The notes below the pieces were generated by a model. It did no database searches. It was not told the DNA's origin and worked only from the letters and a program-made list of their open reading frames with translations. A stretch of DNA of 64,000 bases from an uncultured Anaerovibrio sp. (GTDB lineage: Bacteria; Bacillota; Negativicutes; Selenomonadales; Selenomonadaceae): positions 1 through 64,000 of the forward strand of contig CAKPYV010000008.1 of the NCBI GenBank assembly GCA_934203205.1. Direction: 5' to 3'. Position 1 is the first letter of the stretch; each line of letters begins with the position of its first letter. A program made the translations under genes and the position numbers. Of this stretch, positions 8,894-17,736 are shown piece by piece.

Positions 8894-9607
8894 TTAAAGC
8901 TCAAACATATAACGAGAGGCAATATAATATTGCCGCCCTATGCATATAGGATTGTTAGCCTCATCCACAAAGTGTACATTCATGAGAAATAGCGGATCCC
9001 CTTTGGGTATCTTTAAATCCTGAGCCTGCTCAGTTGTTGCTCTAGCCAGCTCAATTGAACGATATACCGCATTAGCAGGCATATGCCCTGATATTTCCTT
9101 AATAGCCTCAAAGGAGGAGCCATCGTTTAGATTTTTTTGCATTAATCCCTGGTATTTTTCATAAGGCAAAAATAAATTTTCCATAAAAATCGGCATATCA
9201 TCTGCTGTCCGCACACGTTGAATATGTATCAACAAGCTATCCTTTGGCAGCTGCAGAAATTCCCTTTCATCTGCTCTTGCAGGAACTATCTCCCTTTTTA
9301 TAAGCCTTGCTCCTGCTACTACGCCGTTATGCATACAAGTTTGCGAAAAACTTTCTAAAATATGATTTCCCACAATGCGGCGATGCAACAGTGGTGAGCT
9401 GACAAAGGTTCCACGGCCCTGTTTTTTTATCAAATAACCCTCGTTGCAAAGTTCCTCAATAGCCCGCCGCACTGTAATTCTGCTTACATCATAAGCAGAG
9501 CTTAACTCTGGCTCTGTAGGGATTTTATCTCCTTTTTTATACTTACCTTTCTTTATATCTGTTTTCAAATCGTCTTTAATTTTCATATATAATGGTTCAT
9601 TAGCCAT
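8894..9607 (-). CDS. GntR/UTRA-family transcriptional regulator
   Basis: A 237-residue repressor-type protein. Residues 1-70 form the GntR winged helix (KKGDKIPTEPELSSAYDVSR, then ITVRRAIEELCNEGYL), and residues 95-235 the UTRA ligand-binding domain (HIQRVRTADDMPIFMENLFL; ending GRQYYIASRYMFEL). UTRA domains usually bind a sugar phosphate or amino-sugar phosphate. It lies just upstream of the PTS-SIS operon and is likely its repressor. A second GntR protein at 19790-20551 is clearly a paralogue with the same opening and closing motifs. Confidence 0.92.
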   Translation of the reverse strand: MANEPLYMKIKDDLKTDIKKGKYKKGDKIPTEPELSSAYDVSRITVRRAIEELCNEGYLIKKQGRGTFVSSPLLHRRIVGNHILESFSQTCMHNGVVAGARLIKREIVPARADEREFLQLPKDSLLIHIQRVRTADDMPIFMENLFLPYEKYQGLMQKNLNDGSSFEAIKEISGHMPANAVYRSIELARATTEQAQDLKIPKGDPLFLMNVHFVDEANNPICIGRQYYIASRYMFEL

Positions 9608-9737
9608 TGTTCCTTCTCCCCTTGTATATCATTATATACATCTTATTATTATATAACCTTATAAATTATATAATAATCTATTTTTCTTAAAAGTCAAGCA
9701 AACTACTTACATTGTATCTTTTAATTCCATTACCAGT

Positions 9738-9807
9738 GTTTATAGCCCCTACATTATTCAAAGAAAATGATTTTTTCATTTTTTGGGGGACATCGGACAC
9801 CTCGTTA
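9738..9807 (-). promoter_or_regulatory. Promoter-like repeated module upstream of gntR
   Basis: Minus strand: CATTTTCTTTGA, then a conserved spacer ending AGGGGC, then TATAAA (9739-9744). The same module occurs at 54733-54764 and 62569-62600. Upstream are a palindrome AAAATGA-(5)-TCATTTT and GGTGTCCGATGTCCCCC (within 9785-9807), which also recurs at 54618-54640. Distance to the gntR start is about 130 bases. The rest of 9608-9894 is AT-rich, with GTATAT-CATT-ATATAC (near 9623-9638) as a possible autoregulatory site. Confidence 0.6.
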
Positions 9808-9894
9808 TGTGTACCTAATTTCATTAATACTTGCATGTATAAAATATAAGCCTACTCCCCTAATTACCATATACATAAAAATAGTACAAATATA

Positions 9895-10545
9895 TTAAAT
9901 TTCTCCTTTTACTGATGCTTCCACAAATTCACTTAAGCTATTATACACCTTATCACTAAGCTGACGAAGCTCCTCCGTAGGGGGAATCAAATCCGGAATC
10001 ATAATTGTTCTGCACTGAGCCGCTGCTCCAGCTCTTACGCCATTACCACTATCCTCAAATACATAGCATTGCTGAGGTAATAATTCCAACTTTTGGGCAG
10101 CTAATTGGAAAATATCTGGTGCTGGCTTACCCTTTGACACCTGATGTCCACTAACTACAGCTGTAAAATATTTTAAAACGCCTAATCTATCCAGATTAGA
10201 AGCGATAACCTCTGGAGCGCTGCTGCTGGCTACTGCCATTTTTACACCATTGTATTTAAAATAATTAAGGATTTTTCTCATACCTGGCTTTTCCGGTACA
10301 TCTTCCTTTATCATTTTCTGGAAATCGTTTAGACAGTATTCCATAAATTTACTATTATTAACATGGGGATAATATTTGGCAATAACCTGCAACATCTGCT
10401 GACCGTTAGTGCCACACACAGCACGATGAAATTCTCTGGAATGCTCCTGACCAAAAGCCTTGGCCGCATTTTTCCATGCCTGCTCATACAATTTTTCTGT
10501 ATCCAGCAAAAGACCATCCATATCAAAAATTGCACCTGGCAACAT
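9895..10545 (-). CDS. HAD-superfamily phosphatase, beta-phosphoglucomutase-like
   Basis: About 216 residues. HAD motif I is FDMDGLLLDTEKLYEQAW near residue 7, motif II is VASSSAPEV, and the Lys/Asp motifs are SKGKPAPDIF and VFEDSGNGVRAGAAA. The ATG at 10545 is chosen because GAGGTG lies 6-7 bases before it; the upstream GTG is part of that ribosome site. Closest in type to 2-deoxyglucose-6-phosphatase/YniC-like sugar phosphatases. It stands between the PTS/GntR locus and the sorbitol operon; its substrate is unknown. Confidence 0.85.
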   Translation of the reverse strand: MLPGAIFDMDGLLLDTEKLYEQAWKNAAKAFGQEHSREFHRAVCGTNGQQMLQVIAKYYPHVNNSKFMEYCLNDFQKMIKEDVPEKPGMRKILNYFKYNGVKMAVASSSAPEVIASNLDRLGVLKYFTAVVSGHQVSKGKPAPDIFQLAAQKLELLPQQCYVFEDSGNGVRAGAAAQCRTIMIPDLIPPTEELRQLSDKVYNSLSEFVEASVKGEI

Positions 10546-10571
10546 ACAAAACACCTCATTTCCATAAATTA

Positions 10572-10626
10572 GAAAACGCTATCTGGAAAGCATACTCCAA
10601 TTGCAGCTTTCTCGGATAGCGTTCTC
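10572..10626 (-). terminator. Long hairpin after the sorbitol operon
   Basis: On the minus strand GAGAACGCTATCCGAGAAAGC pairs with GCTTTCCAGATAGCGTTTTC, ending in a short T-run. It is probably the sorbitol operon terminator. A smaller inverted repeat CTGTCTA/TAGACAG follows at about 10631-10655. Nothing else is evident between 10546 and 10767. Confidence 0.6.
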
Positions 10627-10767
10627 TGCTTCTGTCTAGGTGGGAGGTATAGACAGAATTTACATAGAGTATTTGCGATGTCTATCGCCTTGGGGATAAT
10701 ATTGGATATATATAACTTTATCAGCTCCTCTCACTGCCACAAAATCAGCAGGAGAAATAGCTAATAA

Positions 10768-11133
10768 TTAGTTATCTGATATACGGATAACAGTACCTAT
10801 CTGCAAGTCTGGCATAGGCTTATTTTCCACATAGATGGTACCAGGAAGTTCTACCTCTGTACTGCCATTAAAGTTTACGGTACAATGTCCCAAGCCTGCC
10901 AATGTTACAGGAGCCTCAGGGCCTACAGCTGTAATAGTGTACTGATTATCATCAATGGATAGAATCTGCCCTGGCATTATCTGCCCATTAATTGGCTGTA
11001 GGCTGACGGAGTAACAATAATCCTTTAATTCCTCAGGAGCATTGTCACCAAAGATAATGAAAATGCCTTCACCTTTAAATTCCTCTACACATTCACCCAT
11101 ACCAACAACTTTATTTTCGTAGATAATGCTCAT
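10768..11133 (-). CDS. srlB: Sorbitol (glucitol) PTS component IIA, lacking the usual active-site His
   Basis: A 121-residue protein of the EIIA-Gut family: FIIFGDNAPEELKDYCYSV (residues 25-43), YTITAVG, LGHCTVNFNG and ELPGTIYV follow the family pattern, and length is normal. As I recall the E. coli protein, the phosphohistidine is His43 in a CFIH stretch; here position 43 is valine in CYSV. The only other histidine is in LGHCTV. The protein may therefore not pass phosphate in the normal way. It is last in the sorbitol operon, 27 bases after srlE. The missing histidine rests on a by-eye alignment. Confidence 0.85.
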   Translation of the reverse strand: MSIIYENKVVGMGECVEEFKGEGIFIIFGDNAPEELKDYCYSVSLQPINGQIMPGQILSIDDNQYTITAVGPEAPVTLAGLGHCTVNFNGSTEVELPGTIYVENKPMPDLQIGTVIRISDN

Positions 11134-11160
11134 TTGAGATTCCTCCTAAATATTCATAAT

Positions 11161-12162
11161 TTATGCAGCTGCATAAAGGCCAAAGCTAGCCAAATATGCA
11201 ATGATTACACGAATCCAGCCCGTAGCAAAACGGGAATACATAACAGATACAACGCCAACCTCAATGGTTTCAGTTTCTGCTTCAGCCAAACCCAGGCCTA
11301 CAGGTATAAAATCGCAGGCTCCCTGAGTGTTAATGGCAAACAACGCTGGCAAAGCCATCTGTGGATCAATATTGCCCTTGCCAATTTCTGCACCAACCAA
11401 AGTACCAATAATCTGGGCAATAACTGCACCAGGGCCAAGGAGGGCAGACAAACCAGGAATGGAGCAGATAATACCCAAGATAACCAGACCAAATATATTA
11501 CCAGCCAATGGAGTCAGAATGGAAGCAAAGGCATCGCCAAAGCCAGAACCATTAATAATACCAATCAGCATAGATACAAAGGCCATGAATGGCAGCAAGG
11601 TGGTAATACAGGTTTGAATAGCATCTCGAGCTGCCTGATAGAAGGTACTAACTACTTTACCAGCACCCAAGCCAATGGAAGTAATAATACTCTTATCCTT
11701 TTGTTCTGCCAAAGTCTGGGAAACCTTCTTGTTAGAACTGAATTTTGCTTCCTGCTTTGGTGCCTCTACTGTAGCAGCCTCAGAACCATCTGCCAAGGAA
11801 ACCTGACGAGAGGTTACACCAGATACATAGATATCCTCAGTAATATACTGAGCCATAGGGCCTGCTTTACCTACTGGGTTGGTGTTGATGGTAGGAATAC
11901 GCTTCTTGGGATAAATACCACAGCGCAAGGTACCACCACAATCAATAATTACCAGAGCCAGCTCCTCCTCAGGACATTTGGTCTTGAAGCCATTTACTGG
12001 AATCAAGCCAGTTAGCTCTACAATTTTCTGGAGACATTCAGGCTCAGCACCGCCGCCAGTAATAAACATAACCTTGTTTTTTTGCTCAGTAGGAGTGATT
12101 ACCAATGGGCCGCCAAAACCACCAGCACCATGCTCTACACGAATAGAATTATACTCTGCCAT
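11161..12162 (-). CDS. srlE: Sorbitol (glucitol) PTS component IIB plus IIC2
   Basis: A 333-residue fusion: an N-terminal EIIB-Gut domain (residues 1-130) and a C-terminal membrane half (about 170-333). The EIIB phosphocysteine lies in [18 protein letters not shown], and the N-terminal [15 protein letters not shown] and FITGGGAEP are family signatures. The membrane half includes [19 protein letters not shown] and ends near [12 protein letters not shown]. It forms the sorbitol permease with srlA and lies 14 bases after it. Confidence 0.95.
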   Translation of the reverse strand: MAEYNSIRVEHGAGGFGGPLVITPTEQKNKVMFITGGGAEPECLQKIVELTGLIPVNGFKTKCPEEELALVIIDCGGTLRCGIYPKKRIPTINTNPVGKAGPMAQYITEDIYVSGVTSRQVSLADGSEAATVEAPKQEAKFSSNKKVSQTLAEQKDKSIITSIGLGAGKVVSTFYQAARDAIQTCITTLLPFMAFVSMLIGIINGSGFGDAFASILTPLAGNIFGLVILGIICSIPGLSALLGPGAVIAQIIGTLVGAEIGKGNIDPQMALPALFAINTQGACDFIPVGLGLAEAETETIEVGVVSVMYSRFATGWIRVIIAYLASFGLYAAA

Positions 12163-12176
12163 TTTTCATTGCCTCC

Positions 12177-12731
12177 TTAGTGACTTGCTGCATTAAATTC
12201 ACGACTTAGCTTGATGCCCTGCTGCTTCTCTACCAATCTAGTGGTAAATTCAGTAGCATAACCTGAGATGAAATTGGCTAGCAAGCCTACCAGCAGATAA
12301 CGTACTGCCAGCGGAGCCATATCCAGTCCCAGCTGGGCAACACCATTGGCTATACCCAGATAAATAAACAGCTCAGCCACATTGATATGAGGGAAAATAC
12401 CACTATTGGTATGGCAATGATAGGTTACGGAAGCATAAAAGCATGGCTTGTAAAACTCTGGCATAAACTTACCCATGGACAAGGCCATTGGATTACCTAA
12501 CATAAAGGCACTAAGAAATGGTAATACGGCATATCGAAGAACAGGATTGCCTGTACAGAACTTGGCAATTTTCTCCATTCTCTCTGGGCCTACCATAGCC
12601 ATAATGGCATTCATCAATACCAGCAGCATCACGATAGTTGGTATAATACCTGTAATCCAGCTTACAAACTGCTCGCCGCCCAGCTTAAATAAATTCATAA
12701 ATCCCGATGCAAATTCTACGAGAATATCCAT
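12177..12731 (-). CDS. srlA: Sorbitol (glucitol) PTS component IIC
   Basis: A 184-residue membrane protein. EIIC-Gut landmarks are WITGIIPTIVMLLVLMNAI near residue 25 and RYAVLPFLSAFMLGNPMALS around 66-85, then PCFYASVTYHCHTNSGIFPH. It imports sorbitol together with the membrane half of srlE, giving sorbitol-6-phosphate inside. It follows gutM by 15 bases in the same operon. Confidence 0.95.
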   Translation of the reverse strand: MDILVEFASGFMNLFKLGGEQFVSWITGIIPTIVMLLVLMNAIMAMVGPERMEKIAKFCTGNPVLRYAVLPFLSAFMLGNPMALSMGKFMPEFYKPCFYASVTYHCHTNSGIFPHINVAELFIYLGIANGVAQLGLDMAPLAVRYLLVGLLANFISGYATEFTTRLVEKQQGIKLSREFNAASH

Positions 12732-12746
12732 AATGCTCTTCCTCTC

Positions 12747-13199
12747 TTAATTCAAGGCTTTTTTGCCTGTGAAAACCTGCTTAAATCTCATAAAGGCTAA
12801 TTGGAAAGGAGAAGGCGGTGGCGTAATCGGCTCCCCAGCAACAAATTTTCGATAGGTCAGAGACGCATCCAGAATAGCCTTCCGCAGATTCTTATTCTTG
12901 GTAGCAATTTCATTGCCCGTCAAATCCGCTATGTGAAGTCCTTCAAATCCCTCCATAGGCCGTACCCTGGCCAGGAAGGTAACTCCCTCCATCTTTCTAG
13001 CCTCCTGAATATATCCCTGGTCGTCCAGCAAAAACATGGTTATAGCTCCTGCTCGGAAACCTCCGGCCTGACGGCCGCAGGCCACTCTGCCCCTACGCCG
13101 GAGACTGATAAACTCCTTGGAAAAATGCTTCATCTGCACCGCACTAAATATGCTCTGCAAAATAAATGCCCCTAATATGGCAAGTCCCAACTCCAGCAT
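12747..13199 (-). CDS. gutM: GutM-type glucitol operon activator
   Basis: A 150-residue protein with an N-terminal hydrophobic helix (residues 1-20, LGLAILGAFILQSIFSAVQ), so probably membrane-anchored. The central GRQAGGFRAGAITMFLLDDQG and MEGVTFLARVRP are the GutM/SrlM signature. GutM is known as an auxiliary activator of sorbitol operons. It lies between the PRD regulator and srlA, a common order in Firmicutes. Its mechanism is not visible from the sequence. Confidence 0.88.
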   Translation of the reverse strand: MLELGLAILGAFILQSIFSAVQMKHFSKEFISLRRRGRVACGRQAGGFRAGAITMFLLDDQGYIQEARKMEGVTFLARVRPMEGFEGLHIADLTGNEIATKNKNLRKAILDASLTYRKFVAGEPITPPPSPFQLAFMRFKQVFTGKKALN

Positions 13200-13229
13200 T
13201 TGCTTATCTCCTCTCTCAAAACCCCTATT

Positions 13230-15128
13230 TTACCTATTAATTATTTCCAGCTCTTTTGTACAATGCCCCAGCAGTTCCTGAAAATTCTTTGCCGAGGCAA
13301 TTTTCTTCAGCATTTCCTCATTACGAGCCAAGCTGATAATCTCATCATAAACTCGGATTAAAATGCTATCATCAGAATCCAATTCATGGGGAATCCCCAG
13401 AAGAAAAATTACCTGAACCTTATGATCATTACAGCAGATGGGTTGATGGCTGACACCTACCGCCAGTACCAGCTTGTCACTAACGAACTGTATGCTGTGG
13501 GGTATGGCAATGGAATGACAAAAAATCATAGTACCCTTTGCTTCTCGAATATGTATTCTTTCTTTAAATTCCTCATCTAGATATCCACTAACTGTCAGCT
13601 TATCAACCATGTAATCCACAGCCTGCTCGTAGGTCTGATTGTCATCCAGCAGGAAAAATCTGTTTTTGTCCAGAAATCCTGACATAACGAACCAATTGTT
13701 ATCCAAAATGGGTAAATCAATTTTATCCCAATACTTGGCCTTTTCTATCTTGTACCGGATTTCCTGCTCATCAAACACCTCATTGATGCGAATAACCGGT
13801 CTATGACATGATATTGATAAAGGTACCGTGGAGATAACAATATCGTATTCCGACAAAATATCCTGAGTGATATTTTCATCTGAATAATAATCTAAAATGG
13901 TCGAGCTATCCAATATCTTTTTCAACTGGATAGCCACTAATCTAGCTGTTACCCTGCCTGTGCCACAAACCAAAGCAATCTTGAACTGCTTTTTAGAAAC
14001 AGTATTCTCTGTTAAGAACACCCCAAAATATGCAGCTAGATAACCTTTTTCAGACTCGCTGACCTGAAGTCCATAATCTCGTTCCACGATTCTAGCAGCC
14101 ACACCAGCCATCTGATAGGCCAGAGGATATTTTTGCTGCAAATCCTCCAACAGAGGATTTTGAATTTTTATACCATATTTCAGGCGATTACACATGAACA
14201 TCAGATGATAAAGAAATTCTTGTGTAAATTCATTGCTAACCAAATTGATATTCATTTCTTGTCGTATGCTGGCTATAATACTCTCCATTAAAACAGGAAT
14301 ATTACTATCCAGTTTGATGGGCCCCAGCTTGGTAATATCTGCTGGAGTTCTCATCCCCAAAATAGGGAGAAAGACAAATATCTTTTCTTCTAGCGGAATT
14401 TCCACATCCAATAAATTGCCAATATTATCTACCAGTATATTAACAATTTCAAATTCATCTCTGGCACCAAGACGATAATGCTCCGGATTCATCTTGCCAA
14501 TATAATGGCCTGTCAGAAATCTGTCCAACATCAAGGTAACAAATTGTTCAAATCGCTGCTGTACACTTCGCTCAATGGAATAATTTTGAAAAGTTGTTGT
14601 TATTACCTCTACAATTTCCCGGTCCAAAGGATAATCCTTGTAAATCTGCTGATAATTTTTTTCAAGAATATATTTGCGAATATTGATTTCCTCACCATGA
14701 AGTACCAAGCCCTTGCTGGTTTTTCCCTCAATGGCCAGACCATATTCACTAACCTCTTCTCTCAGCTTTTTCAAGTCTCCAATCAAGGTACTGCGGCCTA
14801 CATTCATTTCATAGGCTAATTCATCTGTTAAAATAGGAGTAGCAGAGCGAATCAACCTGCCAAAGGCATAATCCATACGGTTTTTTGGTGAATTGAGAAA
14901 TGCGTCTGTCTCCGACAGTTTTGCGAAAACCTTGTTGAATTCCTCGGCAGAAAAAATATGCAGACCGTACTGTCCCTTGTTACCTTCTATAGAGGCTATG
15001 CCGCCTAGCTCTTGATTCAGCTGTTTAATATCATTTCTGATAGTTCTTTCGCTGACTTGGAATTTGGCAGCCAAAGTGCTGACTGTGATAACTGGAATTT
15101 GACGAAAACACTGTAAAATTTGTGACAT
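13230..15128 (-). CDS. PRD-containing (BglG/MtlR-type) transcriptional regulator of the sorbitol operon
   Basis: About 632 residues. N-terminal helix-turn-helix domains (VSTLAAKFQVSERTIRNDI, then YEMNVGRSTLIGDLKKL), two PTS regulation domains (about 170-390), an EIIB-like domain (FKIALVCGTGRVTARLVA) and a C-terminal EIIA-like domain with IAIPHS. PTS components phosphorylate such proteins and so set activity by sugar supply and general PTS state. The ATG at 15128 is preferred over a GTG 36 bases upstream because GGAG sits 9 bases before it. Placement between srlD and gutM makes it the sorbitol regulator. Confidence 0.92.
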   Translation of the reverse strand: MSQILQCFRQIPVITVSTLAAKFQVSERTIRNDIKQLNQELGGIASIEGNKGQYGLHIFSAEEFNKVFAKLSETDAFLNSPKNRMDYAFGRLIRSATPILTDELAYEMNVGRSTLIGDLKKLREEVSEYGLAIEGKTSKGLVLHGEEINIRKYILEKNYQQIYKDYPLDREIVEVITTTFQNYSIERSVQQRFEQFVTLMLDRFLTGHYIGKMNPEHYRLGARDEFEIVNILVDNIGNLLDVEIPLEEKIFVFLPILGMRTPADITKLGPIKLDSNIPVLMESIIASIRQEMNINLVSNEFTQEFLYHLMFMCNRLKYGIKIQNPLLEDLQQKYPLAYQMAGVAARIVERDYGLQVSESEKGYLAAYFGVFLTENTVSKKQFKIALVCGTGRVTARLVAIQLKKILDSSTILDYYSDENITQDILSEYDIVISTVPLSISCHRPVIRINEVFDEQEIRYKIEKAKYWDKIDLPILDNNWFVMSGFLDKNRFFLLDDNQTYEQAVDYMVDKLTVSGYLDEEFKERIHIREAKGTMIFCHSIAIPHSIQFVSDKLVLAVGVSHQPICCNDHKVQVIFLLGIPHELDSDDSILIRVYDEIISLARNEEMLKKIASAKNFQELLGHCTKELEIINR

Positions 15129-15183
15129 TCGATTGTCTCCAAACAAGTTTTTCAACTTCAGCACCCTTTCTTAATACTTATAT

Positions 15184-15984
15184 TTATCCTCTGGACTTAC
15201 CACCAGAAATATTGATGGTAGTACCAGCGATATAGCTGGATCTATCTGATACCAGATAAGCTACCAAATCGCCTACCTCATCCAGCTTGCCATCTCTGCC
15301 CAAAGGAATCACCTTAGAGTAATCTGTAGACAGATCTTCTGGTTTACAACCTCTAGTATAAGCTAAAGCTTCATTGTAGGCAGCAGTTCTCAAACCTGTA
15401 GCTTCCATAATGCCAGGTGCACAAGCCAGAACCCTAATGTTGTACTTGCCCAATTCCTTGGCCCAGGAACGAGTAAAGCTATCTACAGCACCCTTGGTCG
15501 CAGAATATGCTGACTGCCCCTGAGAACCCTCTTTACCAGCCTCAGAGGACATATTCAGAATAACGCCGCCCCCCTGCTTCAGCATCTGCTTGGCACAGGC
15601 CTGAGCACAAAGAACAACACCCTTAACATTTACGGCAAACATCTTGTTAAAGGAATCATCGTTCAGCTCATATTCTGGACGTTCACCCCGAACATCCACC
15701 AGTAGACGAGGCATATTGATACCTGCATTATTTACCAGTGCATCAATACGGCCATATTTTTCTACTACAGTATCTGCCATAGCCTTGACACTGGCTGTAT
15801 CAGTTACATTACACTGAACGCAATAAGCACCATCCACGGTATCTCCTGTAGTAACATTCATGTCCACAATTACAGCCTTAGCTCCTGCGTCCACCAAAGT
15901 AGTTACTACATGCTTGCCAATGCCAGAGGCACCTCCAGTAACAATTACTACCTTGTCCTGCAAACCTAACCAGTTTTCCTTCAT
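15184..15984 (-). CDS. srlD: Sorbitol-6-phosphate 2-dehydrogenase, SDR family
   Basis: A short-chain dehydrogenase of about 266 residues, expected to oxidise sorbitol-6-phosphate to fructose-6-phosphate with NAD+. Seen: VTGGASGIGKHV (Rossmann glycine motif near residue 14), NNAGINMPR, the serine in LNMSSEAGKEG, YSATKGA (YxxxK) and the ending GTTINISGGKSRG. The ATG at 15984 has GGGGGAAA about 8 bases before it. It is the first gene of the operon, so the catabolic enzyme precedes the regulator and PTS genes. Another sugar-alcohol phosphate is possible but the context is sorbitol. Confidence 0.9.
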   Translation of the reverse strand: MKENWLGLQDKVVIVTGGASGIGKHVVTTLVDAGAKAVIVDMNVTTGDTVDGAYCVQCNVTDTASVKAMADTVVEKYGRIDALVNNAGINMPRLLVDVRGERPEYELNDDSFNKMFAVNVKGVVLCAQACAKQMLKQGGGVILNMSSEAGKEGSQGQSAYSATKGAVDSFTRSWAKELGKYNIRVLACAPGIMEATGLRTAAYNEALAYTRGCKPEDLSTDYSKVIPLGRDGKLDEVGDLVAYLVSDRSSYIAGTTINISGGKSRG

Positions 15985-16096
15985 TTTAATTTCCCCCTTA
16001 ATGTTTTTGATACATTTCGTATCTGTTGTACTCATTGTAGGGGAATTTACCTTGTATTTTAATACCTTCTTTTTCCCAAGAACGGAAATGCTTTAG

Positions 16097-16134
16097 TACA
16101 CCATATTTCCCTTTGATGGAAATACACCATATTA
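16097..16134. promoter_or_regulatory. Direct repeat TACACCATATT upstream of the sorbitol operon
   Basis: Two copies of TACACCATATT start at 16097 and 16123, 26 bases apart (start to start), about 115-150 bases upstream of srlD. This is a likely binding site for the PRD regulator. A TATAAT on the minus strand lies further upstream near 16175, without a clear -35 box. Confidence 0.5.
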
Positions 16135-16218
16135 AGCTCTTATTTTTTTGATATATCTCTCTTTTTTCATTATAGTATATTTTGCAATATTATTGACCAA
16201 AATACCACAATTTTTTAG

Positions 16219-17076
16219 GAGCTAAACAATCCCTTTTATCAGAGTATTGATACGGAAATGCGCAGTCTCATTGAGGCCAACAACGGGATTCTACTTACCC
16301 GCAATCCTTCTCTAAATGCCGAAAGACAGCAGGAGCAGATTTTGGAGCTGGTGGATTTGGGAGCCAAGGCCATTTTTGTCAACCCTGTAGATGTGGACAA
16401 TATTGCCCCTGCCTTGATAAAGGCTCGCGAAAAAAATGTAAAAATCATTGCTATTGATACCAATTTTCCTGATAACAATCTAGCTGACTGCACCATTGTT
16501 TCAGATAATTATTTAGCTGGTATGCAATGTGGGCAGCATCTATTGGCCCATCGCAGCTCAGCCCATATTGCTCTTCTGACTCATCAACAGGCCATGTCGG
16601 CTCAGGAACGAATTGACGGCTTCCGCAATGCCATCAAGGATAAATCAGAATTTCAGGTGGTGGCTACTGAGGATTGTCTAGGCCAGTTGGAGCTGGCTAT
16701 GCCTGCTATGGAAAAAATTCTACAGGAGCATCCTGAGGTGGATGTGGTTATGGCCCTTAATGACCCAGCCGCCATGGGAGCTGTTGCTGCCCTGCAGCAT
16801 GCTGGACGGCTTAGTGGCACCTCAGTTTATGGTGTCGACGGCAGTCCTGACGTAAAAGAAATGATAGCCAACGGAGCAATTACGGCTACAGCAGGACAGG
16901 AACCCCGCAAAATCGGTATTCTGGCTGTGGAAAGTGCCTTCCGTCTATTGGGTATGAAGAACTCTCTGCCACAAAGATTAAATATTGACCAATATAATGA
17001 TCAAAGTGTAATTGCTCTGCCTACCATATTGCTGACTAGGGACAATCTTAGCCAGTACCCCAATATAGGCTACTGA
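16219..17076 (+). pseudogene. 5'-truncated periplasmic sugar-binding protein remnant
   Basis: The reading frame continues upstream of the first ATG (16258) through NNPFYQSIDTEMRSLIEANN, the conserved start of the mature type-1 periplasmic binding fold, and then meets TAG at 16216. No start codon, ribosome site or signal peptide precedes it. The remaining 280 residues look intact (LGAKAIFVNPVD, VVMALNDPAAMGAVAAL, YGVDGSPDVKEM). It would bind a sugar for a CUT2-type ABC importer, but no permease or ATPase is nearby. Best read as a decayed gene that lost its first 30-40 codons. Confidence 0.8.
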
Positions 17077-17086
17077 GAGGTTGATT

Positions 17087-17500
17087 ATGGGAAAATATAT
17101 AAAAATTGTTATAGGCCTATTGATTTTGTCCGCAGTCTGCAGGAGCTGAATCAAGGTTATCGGCCTACAGTCAGAGATTTTGATTTAGGCCATATTGCTT
17201 TCCGGCCTCTTACCTTTGCAGAATATCGCACCTATCAGCCATATCCTTGGCGGGTGAAGAAATACAGCTCCTTTGATTGGGATGTAGTTCCCTTTCCTGC
17301 CGGCCCGTCTGGTCAAAATCTTTCCCATGTAGATACCATACTGATGGGTATTAGCAGACATAGCAAAAATTCTCAGCTGGCTTGGGAATTGCTGAAAATC
17401 TTTTCCTATAGCAGAGAAGTACAGAAGTCAATTTTGACCAAATCCCAGGGCCTGCCTGTGCGAGCTGATATTCTTACTGATGCAGATAGCCAAGTCAGCT
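17087..17500 (+). pseudogene. Internally deleted extracellular solute-binding protein (family 1) remnant
   Basis: An ATG at 17087 starts MGKYIKIVIGLLILSAVC, a lipoprotein-like signal, but stops two codons later. A second frame then carries the C-terminal part of a family 1 sugar-binding protein (FDWDVVPFPAGPSGQ; GISRHSKNSQLAWELLK; KSQGLPVRADIL). The middle of the gene is missing and the frame changes near 17140. The 3' end runs into the antisense remnant of a PTS IIA gene near 17500. It is non-functional as it stands. Confidence 0.75.
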
Positions 17501-17727
17501 TCCACCAAAACATGGGAGCCAATAATCAAATCTGCCAGCACCACCAGCCGATCCTCTGGGGTAATCTTTTCCACCAGCCTAGCTACCTCTACTGCCAGCT
17601 CATCTGCTCCCATACCGTCCTTCAAGCCTGCTGACATCACATTGGGATTATCTCCAGCAATCATCTTTACGGCCGTATGCAGACCAGGAGCAAATTCTCC
17701 GTGGCTGACCAAAAGTACATAAAACAT
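17501..17727 (-). pseudogene. 3'-truncated mannose-class PTS IIA remnant
   Basis: Starting at ATG 17727 behind AAGGGGTG, the frame encodes MFYVLLVSHGEFAPGLHTAV with the phosphorylatable histidine, then TPEDRLVVLADLIIGSHV, where a normal IIA would continue with GGSP..N. Family resemblance stops near 17510 and the frame runs on antisense into the neighbouring remnant. About 75 of the usual 135-140 residues remain. It points to loss of a second mannose-class PTS locus here. Confidence 0.75.
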
Positions 17728-17736
17728 TTTTTCCAC

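Noticed and set aside
9895..10554. Longer start (GTG) for the HAD gene
   Set aside because: The GTG forms part of the ribosome site of the ATG 9 bases downstream.
16258..17076. Intact sugar-binding protein starting at ATG 16258
   Set aside because: Conserved sequence continues upstream to a stop codon with no start or signal peptide, so it is called a truncated pseudogene.
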